Position numbers and translations under genes: made by a program. The notes under the pieces were generated by a model. It searched no databases, was not told the origin of the DNA, and saw only the letters and a list, made by a program, of their open reading frames with translations. Positions 43,924 through 52,899 of a stretch of 57,914 nucleotides of DNA are shown here, piece after piece (the stretch's first letter is position 1; every line of letters begins with the position of its first letter). The DNA comes from Chromobacterium haemolyticum DSM 19808 (GTDB taxonomy: Bacteria > Pseudomonadota > Gammaproteobacteria > Burkholderiales > Chromobacteriaceae), in NCBI RefSeq assembly GCF_000711885.1, contig NZ_KL543995.1:1-57914 (forward strand), given 5' to 3'.

Positions 43924-45000
43924 TTAGAGTGTTTGAACCTGGCCCAGGTCCGGCCGCTCCAACCACGCCATGAAGGCATCCCCTAAGCGTTGGCTCTCGG
44001 CGGTGGCTTGGCGCCAGAAACGCTGGCGTTGCTCGTCCCGGCCCAGGTAGCGGTGGAAGTCGTTGCGGTCCGGCAACTTGCCGCCGGGCAGCCGCGCCAG
44101 GTAATCGCGCGACGGCGAGATCAGCACGGTGTTGGCGTGGTGGGTCGGGTTGGGCCGGCGCCAGGGCAGGAATTTGTCGAACCAGCCGGGCACGATGCGC
44201 TCGGTGAAGTGAGGGTACAGCACGATGTCGTCGCCCTGGGCAAAGGGGAAGTCCAGGTGGTAGTCGGTCAGGCCGCCGTCTCGATAAGTGGCCGCCGGGG
44301 CGCCCGGCAGCTGCACGCCGCTGAGCACGCCGGGAATGGCGATGGTGCCCATCAGCGCGGCGTCCAGATTGTCCGCCCCCAAGGGCTGGCACAGCGTGGG
44401 AATGCCGTCCTCGGGCTTGAAGCGCAAGGCGCTGCGGGGGTCATGGCAGATCACTCGGCTGAAAGCGTGGCGCAGCAGGCCGCGCGACACGGTGTTGAGC
44501 GCGGCGCTCAGCGCCAGGCCGCCCAGCAGCGCGGCGCGCGCTTCGCTGGCGAGCAGACCGTGGGAACGCACCAGCAACAGGCTAAGCTGATAGTGCGGGT
44601 GGTCTATCAGCGCGCTGCGCGCCGCCGGCGGCAGTATCTCATCCAGCATCAGGCGGGTCTGGCGGGTGATGTCGGTCACGCTGGAGTCTGCCGTGTAGCT
44701 TTCTTCGGTATAACGCGCGGCCAGGCGCGCCAGCGCCTGGCTCGGTTCGGCTTGCATCGCGCAGGCGAATCGCCAGCCGCCGATGGAGGCGCCGACCAGT
44801 TCGCGCCGCCGCGGGTTGCGGTTCAGCCATTCGAACACCGCCTGATCCAGGCCGGTGATGCCTATCGCCTTGGGCCCGCCGGCGGCGCCGGGCAGGGTGG
44901 CCACGCTGGCGGCGGGCAATCCTTGGCGCGCCAGCAGCTTGCGGGCGTGCGCGCCGGCCTTGATCACGAGGGGCGAGTAGGGAATATGGATGGCGGGCAT
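43924..45000 (-). CDS. Patatin-like phospholipase
   Basis: A 358-residue lipid acyl hydrolase of the patatin family. The glycine-rich oxyanion loop is LPGAAGGPKAIG (about 36-47), the nucleophile elbow GASIGGW has Ser72, and the partner aspartate is Asp241 in YRDGGLTD, giving the Ser-Asp dyad. No signal peptide. Patatins include cytosolic lipases and type III-delivered toxins (ExoU); nothing here shows delivery. ATG at 45000; divergent from the GAF-domain gene. Confidence 0.85.
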   Translation of the reverse strand: MPAIHIPYSPLVIKAGAHARKLLARQGLPAASVATLPGAAGGPKAIGITGLDQAVFEWLNRNPRRRELVGASIGGWRFACAMQAEPSQALARLAARYTEESYTADSSVTDITRQTRLMLDEILPPAARSALIDHPHYQLSLLLVRSHGLLASEARAALLGGLALSAALNTVSRGLLRHAFSRVICHDPRSALRFKPEDGIPTLCQPLGADNLDAALMGTIAIPGVLSGVQLPGAPAATYRDGGLTDYHLDFPFAQGDDIVLYPHFTERIVPGWFDKFLPWRRPNPTHHANTVLISPSRDYLARLPGGKLPDRNDFHRYLGRDEQRQRFWRQATAESQRLGDAFMAWLERPDLGQVQTL

Positions 45001-45110
45001 GGGCTTGTATTCTGGACTGGGGTTGGCCAGCGCGGGGCGGTTTTTGGTATCCTACTCGGTTTCGATATTCATTCGCATCGGGCGGCGCGGCCGCCTTCAG
45101 GAGCACTGTC

Positions 45111-45836
45111 ATGATACCCGTAAGCCAACTGGCCGACTATCTGCGCGAGCAGAGCCTGGAACTGGATCGCACCGAGCTGCAGATCGCGGTGTTGACCCTG
45201 TCCGCGGTGTTGAACGCGGACAAGCCGGCGGCGCGGCAGGATCTGTATCGTTACCAGGTGCCCAAACTGAGCGAGGATGGCAGTTGTTCTTTGTTCGAAG
45301 AACTGGCCGACGAGCCTTATGATCTGGCGCCGCTGTTCGGCGGCGAAAGTCCGGAAGCCACGGCTGCCTTGCGCAATCTGCACGCGCTGGTGGAGTCGGT
45401 AAACCATAAGGTGGGCGCGGACTGGCTGGGCGTATATCGGAAGATCGGCAAAGGCCAGCAGGCCAAGCTGGTCAAGCTGGCCTACCAGGGCGTGCCCAGC
45501 CGCGCCGAGTTTCCTTTGACCGAGGCCTTCGCCGAGTACAGCAACAACAGCCGGGTGGGGCTGACCGGCTGGGCGGTGTTGATCGAAGACGTCAAAGCCT
45601 GGCGCGCCGAGGGCGGCGGCTATTACGAGTGCGATCCCAAGGTGATGAGCGAGGTGTGCCTGCCGGTGCTGGGGCCGGACGATAATGTGCTGGGCATTCT
45701 GGATGCCGAGGCGTCCAGCGCCGGCTTCTTCACGCCGGAGCGGCTGGTGTGGCTGGCAGCGCTCGCCATCGTGTTGGCCGAGCCCTTCGCCGCCTTGCCT
45801 TTAGCGCTTGAAAATCCGGAAGCCGACCACAGTTAA
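45111..45836 (+). CDS. GAF-domain protein
   Basis: A 241-residue cytosolic protein. The GAF domain spans about 85-235: ALVESVNHKVGADWLGVYRKI, LVKLAYQGVPSRAEFPLT, NNSRVGLTGWAVLIEDV and VCLPVLGPDDNVLGILDAEASSAGFFT. The layout resembles stand-alone GAF proteins such as free-methionine sulfoxide reductase, but the DNSRSGVCG-type catalytic cysteines are not all there, so I do not claim that activity. AGGAG precedes the ATG. ribA follows 54 bases later and may be cotranscribed. Confidence 0.8.
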   Translation: MIPVSQLADYLREQSLELDRTELQIAVLTLSAVLNADKPAARQDLYRYQVPKLSEDGSCSLFEELADEPYDLAPLFGGESPEATAALRNLHALVESVNHKVGADWLGVYRKIGKGQQAKLVKLAYQGVPSRAEFPLTEAFAEYSNNSRVGLTGWAVLIEDVKAWRAEGGGYYECDPKVMSEVCLPVLGPDDNVLGILDAEASSAGFFTPERLVWLAALAIVLAEPFAALPLALENPEADHS

Positions 45837-45890
45837 TAAAGATTATTGCGCGCGGATTCAGGCGTGCTTATCAGGTTTAGCGGAGAAATA

Positions 45891-46514
45891 ATGTCATTGC
45901 CTGCTGTCGAGCTCAGCGCGGATGAGCCGAGAATGGAATATGTCGCCAGTTGCAAGCTGCCCACCCCTTGGGGTGAGTTCACCATGCATGGTTTTGAGGA
46001 AGTGGGCGGCCGCGAGCACGTTGCGCTGACCCTGGGCACGATAGACGACGGCGAGCCGGTGTTGTCGCGCTTGCATTCGGAATGCCTGACCGGCGACGCC
46101 TTGTTTTCGCTGCGCTGCGATTGCGGTTTCCAACTGGAGGCGGCCTTGTCCGCCATCGCCGCCGAAGGCCGCGGCGCGCTGCTGTATCTGCGTCAGGAAG
46201 GCCGCGGCATCGGCCTGATCAACAAGATCCGCGCCTACCAGCTTCAGGACGGCGGCGCCGACACCGTGGAAGCCAACGAGCGGCTGGGCTTCCCCGCCGA
46301 CATGCGCGATTTCCGCATCGCCCGGCACATGCTGGAGCAGTTGGGCGTGTCCCGGGTGCGGGTGATGACCAATAATCCGCGCAAGATCGAAACCCTGCGC
46401 ACCGCCGGTATCGATGTGGTGGAGCGGGTGCCGCTGGAGGTGGGGCGCAATCCGCACAACGACCGCTATCTGGACACCAAGGCCAGCAAGCTGGGTCATA
46501 TGTTGTTCAAGTGA
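45891..46514 (+). CDS. ribA: GTP cyclohydrolase II
   Basis: First committed step of riboflavin synthesis: GTP to diaminopyrimidine plus formate. It has 207 residues. Zinc ligands are Cys65, Cys76 and Cys78 ([17 protein letters not shown]); [20 protein letters not shown] and [10 protein letters not shown] are family signatures. GGAG at 45882-45885 favours the ATG at 45891; a second ATG 14 codons later ([14 protein letters not shown]) matches the E. coli start and cannot be excluded. A stand-alone RibA, not fused to RibB. Confidence 0.95.
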   Translation: MSLPAVELSADEPRMEYVASCKLPTPWGEFTMHGFEEVGGREHVALTLGTIDDGEPVLSRLHSECLTGDALFSLRCDCGFQLEAALSAIAAEGRGALLYLRQEGRGIGLINKIRAYQLQDGGADTVEANERLGFPADMRDFRIARHMLEQLGVSRVRVMTNNPRKIETLRTAGIDVVERVPLEVGRNPHNDRYLDTKASKLGHMLFK

Positions 46515-46550
46515 ACGGCAGGGTCTCAGCGGCGCAAACAGGATGTGAAC

Positions 46551-46577
46551 GAACGGGAGCCGATGGCTCCCGTTTTT
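46551..46577. terminator. Terminator after ribA
   Basis: AACGGGAGCC / GGCTCCCGTTTTT, 9-10 bp stem with a GAT loop and five T. It also touches the stop codon of the convergent HugZ-like gene. Confidence 0.92.
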
Positions 46578-47221
46578 CATGCCAGCGCCGCGGTCAGTTC
46601 CGGCCAGCGGGCGGCCAGCTCGTCCGCCTCCAGCGCGGCGGGGAGGGCCAGGCGTCGGCGCGCGGCGGCGATCTCATAGTCAATGCCGTGGCAATCGGCG
46701 CCCAGCAGTCGGACGCCGGCGGGAAGCTCGGTATTTTGTTCCAGCAACTCCGCTTCTTGCTCCGGCTTCAGCGCCGGGCCGTCAAGCCACTGCTCTGCCT
46801 CCAGCCAGCCCATGCGGCCGAAGCCTTCGATATAGCGCAGCCGTCGCGGCTCCAGCCGGTAGAAGGTGAAATCCAGTTGTAGCCAGTTTTCGGCCTCCGG
46901 CTGGTAGCGCAGGTGGCGGGCCAGCTCCAGCGGGGTGGGCTGGAAGGGTTCCATATCGCCCAGCAGGGTCAGGCGCGCGCCGCTCTGACTGGACTCCGCC
47001 GCCGGGTCCAGCAGCGCGATGCTGCAGCGCGGGTCGGCCCGCAGGTTTTTGCAGTGTTCGGCCAGCGCGCTGAGACAGAGCGTGGGCCGGTGGCGGGCGT
47101 CGGGCACGCAGGGTATCGGCGTGGCGTAGGGGTAGCCGTCCAGTTGAGTGCTGTGAGTGGCCAGGCTGGCTTGGGTGCAACGGTGAAGTAGATGGATGGC
47201 GGCTGAGGGCGGGATTTTCAT
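46577..47221 (-). CDS. HugZ-like / pyridoxamine-phosphate-oxidase-fold protein
   Basis: A 214-residue protein with the split-barrel flavin/heme fold (CREG/HugZ/PNPOx group). Segments seen: HLLHRCTQASLATHSTQLDGYPYATPIPCVPD, LCLSALAEHCKNLRADPRCSIALLDP, ARLTLLGDMEPF and DFTFYRLEPRRLRYIEGFGRMGWLE. The YIEGFGRMGWL motif is typical of HugZ-type heme-degrading enzymes, which free iron from heme. No Fur box seen before it, so an iron role is only suggested by homology. Single gene, convergent with ribA. Confidence 0.8.
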   Translation of the reverse strand: MKIPPSAAIHLLHRCTQASLATHSTQLDGYPYATPIPCVPDARHRPTLCLSALAEHCKNLRADPRCSIALLDPAAESSQSGARLTLLGDMEPFQPTPLELARHLRYQPEAENWLQLDFTFYRLEPRRLRYIEGFGRMGWLEAEQWLDGPALKPEQEAELLEQNTELPAGVRLLGADCHGIDYEIAAARRRLALPAALEADELAARWPELTAALA

Positions 47222-47273
47222 GTTTGGTTTCCGGCGCGAAGTGGGCTCATCTTAGCCGGCGATGGGGCCAGGC

Positions 47274-47302
47274 GCAAAAAAGCCCCGGCGGACCGGGGCT
47301 CA
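47274..47302 (-). terminator. Intrinsic terminator after the sedolisin gene
   Basis: Minus strand: AGCCCCGG / CCGGGGCT with a 4-base loop, then TTTTTTGCG. It lies 20 bases after the stop codon. Confidence 0.88.
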
Positions 47303-47321
47303 AGGCGAGAGAGTGTTGCGC

Positions 47322-48950
47322 TTAAAACCCAGGGGTCCTGGCGATGAAGGCGTTCAGGTTGGCGATGTTCAAGCTGCCCCAGCCGGTGGTGTAGTCCCAG
47401 CCCTTGGCGGCGCTGTAGGCGCCGTTGCTGCCGCTGGTGACGTCGTGGTACAGCGAGGGGTTGGCCTTGAAGTATTTGTAAATCGACGGCGCCGGCGAGT
47501 GGATGTTGTTGCCGTTGGCCGATTCGATCCGCGCCCAGAAGCCGGTGAACAGCGGCGCCGCCAGGCTGGTGCCACCGATCTGCGAGGTGCTGCCGTTGAC
47601 CAGCACCAGCGCGCCGCTGTTGGGGTCGGCGTCGAAGGAGACGTCGGGCACGCCGCGCTTGGTTTTGGAAATGGTCAGCACGCCGGCGCTGGTCTGCCAA
47701 GCGGGAGCGCTCTCGGTATAGCTGGGGCCGCCGCCGCCGCCGTTCCAGGTGGTTTCCGACAGATAGCCGGTTTTACCGCTGGTGGACAGCGTGGTGCCGC
47801 CCACTGCGATCACGTAGGGCGATACCGCCGGGTAGCTCTGGCGCGCGGTGCGGCCGCCGCACTCGTAGGAGCCGGAGTCGCCGGTGGACACCGAGAAGGT
47901 TTGGCCTTGGGCCACCGCCGCCTGGAAGATCTGATCGGCGCTGGCCGTCATGCCGTCGCTCTGGGCGCTGGTTTCGCATTCGCCCAGCGACACGTTGATC
48001 ACCTTGGCCGTGCCGTCGCTGACCGCGGCGTTGAAGGCGGCGGTGATGTCGGCATTGGTCATCGACGGCGCAACGTAGAAGTTCATCTGTTGAACCGCGC
48101 CGCCGGCTGCGGCGAGGATGTCCTGGCTGTCCAGGTTCCATTCCTCGGTGCCGGAGGTGTCGCTGGTGGGCGTGCCGCTATTGATCACCGAGGTGGCCAC
48201 CGTGCCGTAGCCGGCGCTGCTGGCGAAGTCCTGCAGATCGCTCAGCGTCTGGGTCAGGTCGCCCTCGGCGATGATGCCGACCGTGGTGTTGCTGGCCGGG
48301 GGCAAGCTGTTCGCATTGTAGATGGACGGGAAGTCGGTGGGGGAGTGACCGCTGACGCTGGCGGTCTTGAAGGCCTGCGGCGTGGGGTGGCGCAGCGCGG
48401 TGTGGAACTGGTGAACGTTTTGCAGGCCGTGCACGGCCAGCACGATGTCTGCCAGCTGGCTGGGCACCTGAGCGTTGGCGACATTGGCGAAGGCTTGGCG
48501 ACCGTTGATGTTGTAGCGGTGCAGCGAGGTCTGGAAGCCGGCCTTGACGGTGGCGGCGCTGCCGTCTGCGGTGATCAGCAGGCGGTTGGGCGCCACTTTG
48601 ATGTTGCGAAAGCCGTTGGCCTGCAAATGCTTGACCACGGTCTGTGCCTGCGCCTCTGTGGGCGAGAAACGGTCCAGGAACTCGGCCTTGCTTAAGTAGT
48701 GCTTGCTGCCGCCTTGCAGGATGCTCTGTGTGAGCGTGTCCAGTTGCGCTTTGTTGCGCACTTTCAAAGCCACCGCGATGTGCACGCTCTGGCCGGCGGC
48801 GACTTCGCCGCTGTCCTGTGCTTGCGGGATCAGCGATTGGACCGGATGGGCCAGGGTGTTGGTGGATTGCCAGTTGAGGGTTGTTGCTTGCGCCGCGATG
48901 CTGAAGAAGGCGGCGGACACCAGTGCGGCAGTGTATTGCTTGGCAAACAT
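47322..48950 (-). CDS. Secreted sedolisin (S53 serine-carboxyl protease, pro-kumamolisin type)
   Basis: A 542-residue precursor: signal peptide (AAQA, about 22), activation propeptide to about 200 (VRNKAQLDTLTQSILQGGS, then YLSKAEFLDRFSPTEAQ), and catalytic domain. The acid-stable triad is visible as Glu270 and Asp274 (EEWNLDSQD) and Ser462 (GGTSLAAPLF); the oxyanion aspartate lies in STGDSGSYECGG. The C-terminal calcium site is HDVTSGSNGAYSAAKGWDYTTGWG. Such enzymes work at low pH outside the cell. Single gene with its own terminator; the upstream region holds a perfect long inverted repeat. Confidence 0.93.
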   Translation of the reverse strand: MFAKQYTAALVSAAFFSIAAQATTLNWQSTNTLAHPVQSLIPQAQDSGEVAAGQSVHIAVALKVRNKAQLDTLTQSILQGGSKHYLSKAEFLDRFSPTEAQAQTVVKHLQANGFRNIKVAPNRLLITADGSAATVKAGFQTSLHRYNINGRQAFANVANAQVPSQLADIVLAVHGLQNVHQFHTALRHPTPQAFKTASVSGHSPTDFPSIYNANSLPPASNTTVGIIAEGDLTQTLSDLQDFASSAGYGTVATSVINSGTPTSDTSGTEEWNLDSQDILAAAGGAVQQMNFYVAPSMTNADITAAFNAAVSDGTAKVINVSLGECETSAQSDGMTASADQIFQAAVAQGQTFSVSTGDSGSYECGGRTARQSYPAVSPYVIAVGGTTLSTSGKTGYLSETTWNGGGGGPSYTESAPAWQTSAGVLTISKTKRGVPDVSFDADPNSGALVLVNGSTSQIGGTSLAAPLFTGFWARIESANGNNIHSPAPSIYKYFKANPSLYHDVTSGSNGAYSAAKGWDYTTGWGSLNIANLNAFIARTPGF

Positions 48951-49124
48951 TCACTTCTCCTCTGAAGAAGTACCGCGCGGGCCTGCTGTTTGGCATGGCC
49001 CTTGGACCAGGCTTGTAGTCGCTCGATGGCGCGCCTTTGGTCCAGGTTGGTTGCCCTTGGTGCGGAAGGGCTGCTCCCGATGGGGAACGCTGAATGTGTA
49101 ATCCTTGATGCCAGTCAATGACAA

Positions 49125-49171
49125 ATAAATTTGCGCAAGTGGGGAAAACTGTAGGGAAAACGCAAATTTAT
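49125..49171. promoter_or_regulatory. Perfect 11-bp inverted repeat upstream of the sedolisin gene
   Basis: ATAAATTTGCG (49125-49135) and CGCAAATTTAT (49161-49171), separated by 25 bases, in the otherwise empty 290-bp gap between the sedolisin start (48950) and glnD's end (49241). The right arm runs into ATGACGTTTGC, shared with the collagenase control region. Candidate operator pair or hairpin. Confidence 0.5.
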
Positions 49172-49240
49172 GACGTTTGCAATGCTGTTTGCTGGTGTCA
49201 GCAATGAGTGGAGCGAATGAATGGGCTTGGCTTGGGCTGC

Positions 49241-51814
49241 TCAGAGCCTTAGCGCGGTCATCAGCGCGTTCTCCAGCGCCAGCACCGTCTTATCGTCGTT
49301 GAGGCCGGGGCCGGAGATCAGGAAGGAGTCTTCGGCGCGGCTGCCCAGGGTCATGATCTTGGCGGATTGCACATTCATCCGGTAGTCGGACAGCACTTTG
49401 GCGATGCGCGCCAGCAGGCCGGGGCGGTCCCCGGCGACGATGGATAGTACGTAGAAACTGGCTTTGTCATCCGGGCGAATCAAGATTTGCGGCGTGATTG
49501 GGAAGTGTTTGAGGTGGCGGCTGATCCGGCCGGAGGCGGGCAGGCTCAGTTCGCCCTCCTGGCGCAGGCACTCGGCCAGTTCGAACTCGATGAAATTGAT
49601 CATGTCGCGATAATCGCCGTCATGATGCTCGGGCACGAAGACGTGGAAAGTGTCCAGCGCGTAGCCGTGGCGGGTGGTGTAAACCTTGGCGTCGGCGATG
49701 CTGTAGTGGGTGCGGCCGAAAAAAGCGCAGGCGCGGGCGAACAGTTCCGGGCGGTCCCGGGTGTAGATCAGCACCTGGATGCCTTCGTGGTCGTCGAACA
49801 GCCGGGCGCGCACCAGCGGCCCGTCGGCATGGACGAAGCGGTTGAGCAGCCGCGCGTGCCAGGCGATCTCCTTGGCTTCGTGGCGCAGGAAGTAGACAGT
49901 GTCCAGTTCCTGCCACAGCGCGGCCTCCACGCCGCTTGGCACCGCGTGCAAGCGCAACAGCGCCTGGGCCTGGTGTTTGCGCTCCTCTAGCTCAGAGGCG
50001 ACGTCTAGCTGGCCGCCGCGCACCAGCTGGCGCATCGCCGCGTGGTAAAGGTCTTCCAGCAGCTTGGCTTTCCACGCGTTCCAGACTTTGGGGCTGGTGC
50101 CTCGGATATCGGCCACGGTCAGCAGGTAGAGCGCGGTCAGCCGGCGCGGCGTGCCGGCCAGTTCGGCGAAGCGGCGCACGGTTTCCGGGTCGTAAATGTC
50201 TTGCTTCTGCGCCACGCTGGACATGGTCAGGTGCTGGCCCACCAACCAGACCACTAGTTCGCCATCCTCGGCCGGCAAGCCGTGCTGGCGGCAAAAGTCC
50301 GCCGCGTCCGCCATGCCCAGCGTCGAGTGATCGCCGCCGCGGCCCTTGGCGATGTCGTGGAACAGGCCGGCAAGGTACAGCGTTTCCGGCCGCTCGAAGT
50401 CGTTGATCAGCCGGGACATCAGCGGATATTCGTGGGTAAAGGCGCTGCTGGCGAAGCGGCGCAGATTGCGCACCACCATCAGGATGTGCTCGTCCACGGT
50501 GTAGACGTGGAACAGGTCGTGCTGCATTTGGCCTACGATGTGGCCGAAATTGGGCAGGTAGCGGCCCAGCACCCCGTATAGATTCATCCGCCGCAGGCAG
50601 CGCGTCAGTCCGTTGGGCTCTCGGAATAACTGCAAGAACAGCTCGCGGTTGCGCGGGTTGTTGCGAAAGCGTTCGTTGATGTGGCTGCGCGCGTGCCACA
50701 GCGCGCGCAGCATGCGCGGGGCGAAACCGCTCAGTTCCGGGTTGCGCTGCAGCATCAGAAAGGCTTCCAGGATGGCGGACGGGTATTTCTCGAACACATC
50801 CGGCTGACGGATGCCCAGCATGCCGTTGACCGAGTAGAAGCGCTCGTTAAGGTTCTGAGTGACGCGCGGCACTTGGGAGTAGATCCTGCCGCGCAGATTG
50901 GGCAGCAGGATGCCGTTGAGCTGGTTAACGGTCTTGGCGGCGCGGTAATACAGCTGCATCGCTTGTTCGCTGGCGCGCTTGGCCGGGGTGTCCTGAAGGC
51001 CCAGCGCTCGGCCCAGTTGCTGTTGCAAATCGAATATCAGCCGGTCTTCGCGCCGGCGCGCCAGCAGGTGCAGCTCGATGCGCAGGCCCAGCAACTGGCG
51101 TTCGCTGTGTTTGATCAGCCGCGCCTCGGCCAAGGTCAGGATGCCGCGGCGCACCAGCGCGTCCCAATTGTCGCCCAGGCCGATGGCTTTGCTGATCCAC
51201 AGAATGGTGTGCAGGTCGCGCAGGCCGCCCGGGCTTTCCTTGATATTGGGTTCCAGATTGTTGCCGACGCCGAAGTGGCGAGTGTGGCGCTGCTGCTGTT
51301 CCTGGGTCTTGCCTTCGAAAAAGGCCAGCGGGTCGCGCTGGCGGTCCAGCAGCGCGCTCATGCGCCGCCAGGGCGCGGCATCGCCGGCGATGAGTCGGTT
51401 TTCCAGCAGATTGGTTTCAATGGTGATGTCGCCGCGCGCCTCGGACAGGCATTCTTCGACAGTGCGCACGCTGTGGCCTATCTCCAGGCCCACGTCCCAC
51501 AGCTGGCTGATGAAGGCGCCGACGCGTTCGCCCAGCTCCGGCGACGGTGGCTGGTCCAGCAGCACCAGCAGGTCGATGTCGGAGTGGGGGAAAAGCTGGC
51601 CGCGGCCGTAACCGCCCACGGCGATCAGGCTGGCGGCGCCGTCCAGACCGGATTGCGCCCACAGCGCCTGCAAGGCGGCGTCCACCGTCTGGCTGTGCCG
51701 CTTCAGATATTCCTGAGGATTGCGCTGCTGACGGTATTGCTCGGTCAAAGCCTGACGTTTGCCGGCCAGTTCCTGGCGCATTTGGGCGAGGGAGTCCGCG
51801 GCCGGCGAGTTCAT
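49241..51814 (-). CDS. glnD: Bifunctional uridylyltransferase/uridylyl-removing enzyme
   Basis: Senses glutamine and adds or removes UMP on the PII proteins, thereby setting glutamine synthetase activity and nitrogen control. It has 857 residues. Nucleotidyltransferase motif GGYGRGQLFPHSDIDLLVLLD lies at about 67-87; the HD domain with LFHDIAKGRGGDHS at about 484; two C-terminal ACT domains near 680 (LIYTRDRPELFARA) and 786 (SIVAGDRPGLLARIAKVLSD). It follows lptG with one base between the stop and start codons. It lies 290 bases from the sedolisin gene. Confidence 0.96.
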   Translation of the reverse strand: MNSPAADSLAQMRQELAGKRQALTEQYRQQRNPQEYLKRHSQTVDAALQALWAQSGLDGAASLIAVGGYGRGQLFPHSDIDLLVLLDQPPSPELGERVGAFISQLWDVGLEIGHSVRTVEECLSEARGDITIETNLLENRLIAGDAAPWRRMSALLDRQRDPLAFFEGKTQEQQQRHTRHFGVGNNLEPNIKESPGGLRDLHTILWISKAIGLGDNWDALVRRGILTLAEARLIKHSERQLLGLRIELHLLARRREDRLIFDLQQQLGRALGLQDTPAKRASEQAMQLYYRAAKTVNQLNGILLPNLRGRIYSQVPRVTQNLNERFYSVNGMLGIRQPDVFEKYPSAILEAFLMLQRNPELSGFAPRMLRALWHARSHINERFRNNPRNRELFLQLFREPNGLTRCLRRMNLYGVLGRYLPNFGHIVGQMQHDLFHVYTVDEHILMVVRNLRRFASSAFTHEYPLMSRLINDFERPETLYLAGLFHDIAKGRGGDHSTLGMADAADFCRQHGLPAEDGELVVWLVGQHLTMSSVAQKQDIYDPETVRRFAELAGTPRRLTALYLLTVADIRGTSPKVWNAWKAKLLEDLYHAAMRQLVRGGQLDVASELEERKHQAQALLRLHAVPSGVEAALWQELDTVYFLRHEAKEIAWHARLLNRFVHADGPLVRARLFDDHEGIQVLIYTRDRPELFARACAFFGRTHYSIADAKVYTTRHGYALDTFHVFVPEHHDGDYRDMINFIEFELAECLRQEGELSLPASGRISRHLKHFPITPQILIRPDDKASFYVLSIVAGDRPGLLARIAKVLSDYRMNVQSAKIMTLGSRAEDSFLISGPGLNDDKTVLALENALMTALRL

Positions 51815-51815
51815 G

Positions 51816-52892
51816 TCAGCGCCTTTCCTGTCTGGCGATAATGGCGACGCCGGCCACCAGGAACAGCAAAGTGGGCAGCGTGGCGGACAAGATGGGGTTC
51901 CAGTCGTACAGCAGGCCCAGATGGCCGAACAGGCGGTTCACGAAGTGAAAGGCGATGCCCAGGCAGATGCCGCCGAACAAACGGATGCCCAGTTGACCGT
52001 GGCGGCGTTGCTGCGGGGTGAAGGCCAGCGCCACCAGGGCCATCGAGATACAGGCCAGCGGATAGAAGAGCTTGCTCCACAGCGCGATCTCATAGCGTTG
52101 GGTCTGTTGCTTGTTGCTGCGCAAGTGCTCCAGATAGGTTAGCAGCGCGCTGGCCGACATCTGTTCCGGCACGACCAGCAGCACCGACAGGATTTCAGGC
52201 TCGACGATGGATTTCCAAGACAGCTCCGGATAATGGCGGCTGACCGACTGATCCGCGCCCAGCGTGGTTTCGCGCACATTGATCAGGCGCCATTGCTGCT
52301 CATCCTTGGAGAATGAGCCGCGTTCGGCGTAACGGGTGCGCACCAGGCGGAAATCGTTGTCGTAGGTGTAGATGCGCACGCCCAGCAGCGAGGTGTCCGG
52401 CAGCATCTCATGAACATTGATGAAGTTCTGATTGTCCTTGACCCAAATACCGGAGCGGAATTCCTGCGCCACCATCGAGTGGGTGGCGGACAGCTTCAGA
52501 CTTTGCGCTTGCTGGCCGGTGCGCGGCGCCAGCACCTCGCCCAGCAGCACGGTGAGCAGGGCGAAGCCGAGGCCGAACTTCAGCAGCGTGGCGGCGATTT
52601 GCGGCAGCGTCACCCCGCTGGTGCGTATCACTGTGTATTCGCTGCTGGTGGCCAGCTGGGTCATCGCCACCATGCCGCCGATCAAGACCGCCAGCGGCAT
52701 CAACTCATAAGCGTGGCCGGGCATCAGCAGCGCGACATAGCCCAGCATCTTGCCCAGGGTGTAGCTGCCCTTGCCCAGATTGGGCACTTCGGCCAACAGG
52801 TCGAAGAAGCCATACAGGCCCAGCAGGGCCAGCAGGGTGAACAAGGTCGCCTGGCTCAGAGTGGCGACGATGTAGCGATGAATCAGTTTCAT
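51816..52892 (-). CDS. lptG: LPS export ABC transporter permease LptG
   Basis: Inner-membrane permease that, with LptF and two LptB ATPases, extracts lipopolysaccharide toward the LptC-A-D bridge. It has 358 residues. Membrane helices at about 10-35, 55-80 and 98-120, then a periplasmic beta-jellyroll (about 130-265) and three helices at the C-terminus (YPLACISMALVALAF, RLFGGICLGIAFHFVNRLF, LPTLLFLVAGVAII). It sits 7 bases downstream of lptF. Essential in most Gram-negatives. Confidence 0.95.
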   Translation of the reverse strand: MKLIHRYIVATLSQATLFTLLALLGLYGFFDLLAEVPNLGKGSYTLGKMLGYVALLMPGHAYELMPLAVLIGGMVAMTQLATSSEYTVIRTSGVTLPQIAATLLKFGLGFALLTVLLGEVLAPRTGQQAQSLKLSATHSMVAQEFRSGIWVKDNQNFINVHEMLPDTSLLGVRIYTYDNDFRLVRTRYAERGSFSKDEQQWRLINVRETTLGADQSVSRHYPELSWKSIVEPEILSVLLVVPEQMSASALLTYLEHLRSNKQQTQRYEIALWSKLFYPLACISMALVALAFTPQQRRHGQLGIRLFGGICLGIAFHFVNRLFGHLGLLYDWNPILSATLPTLLFLVAGVAIIARQERR

Positions 52893-52899
52893 GACGGGA

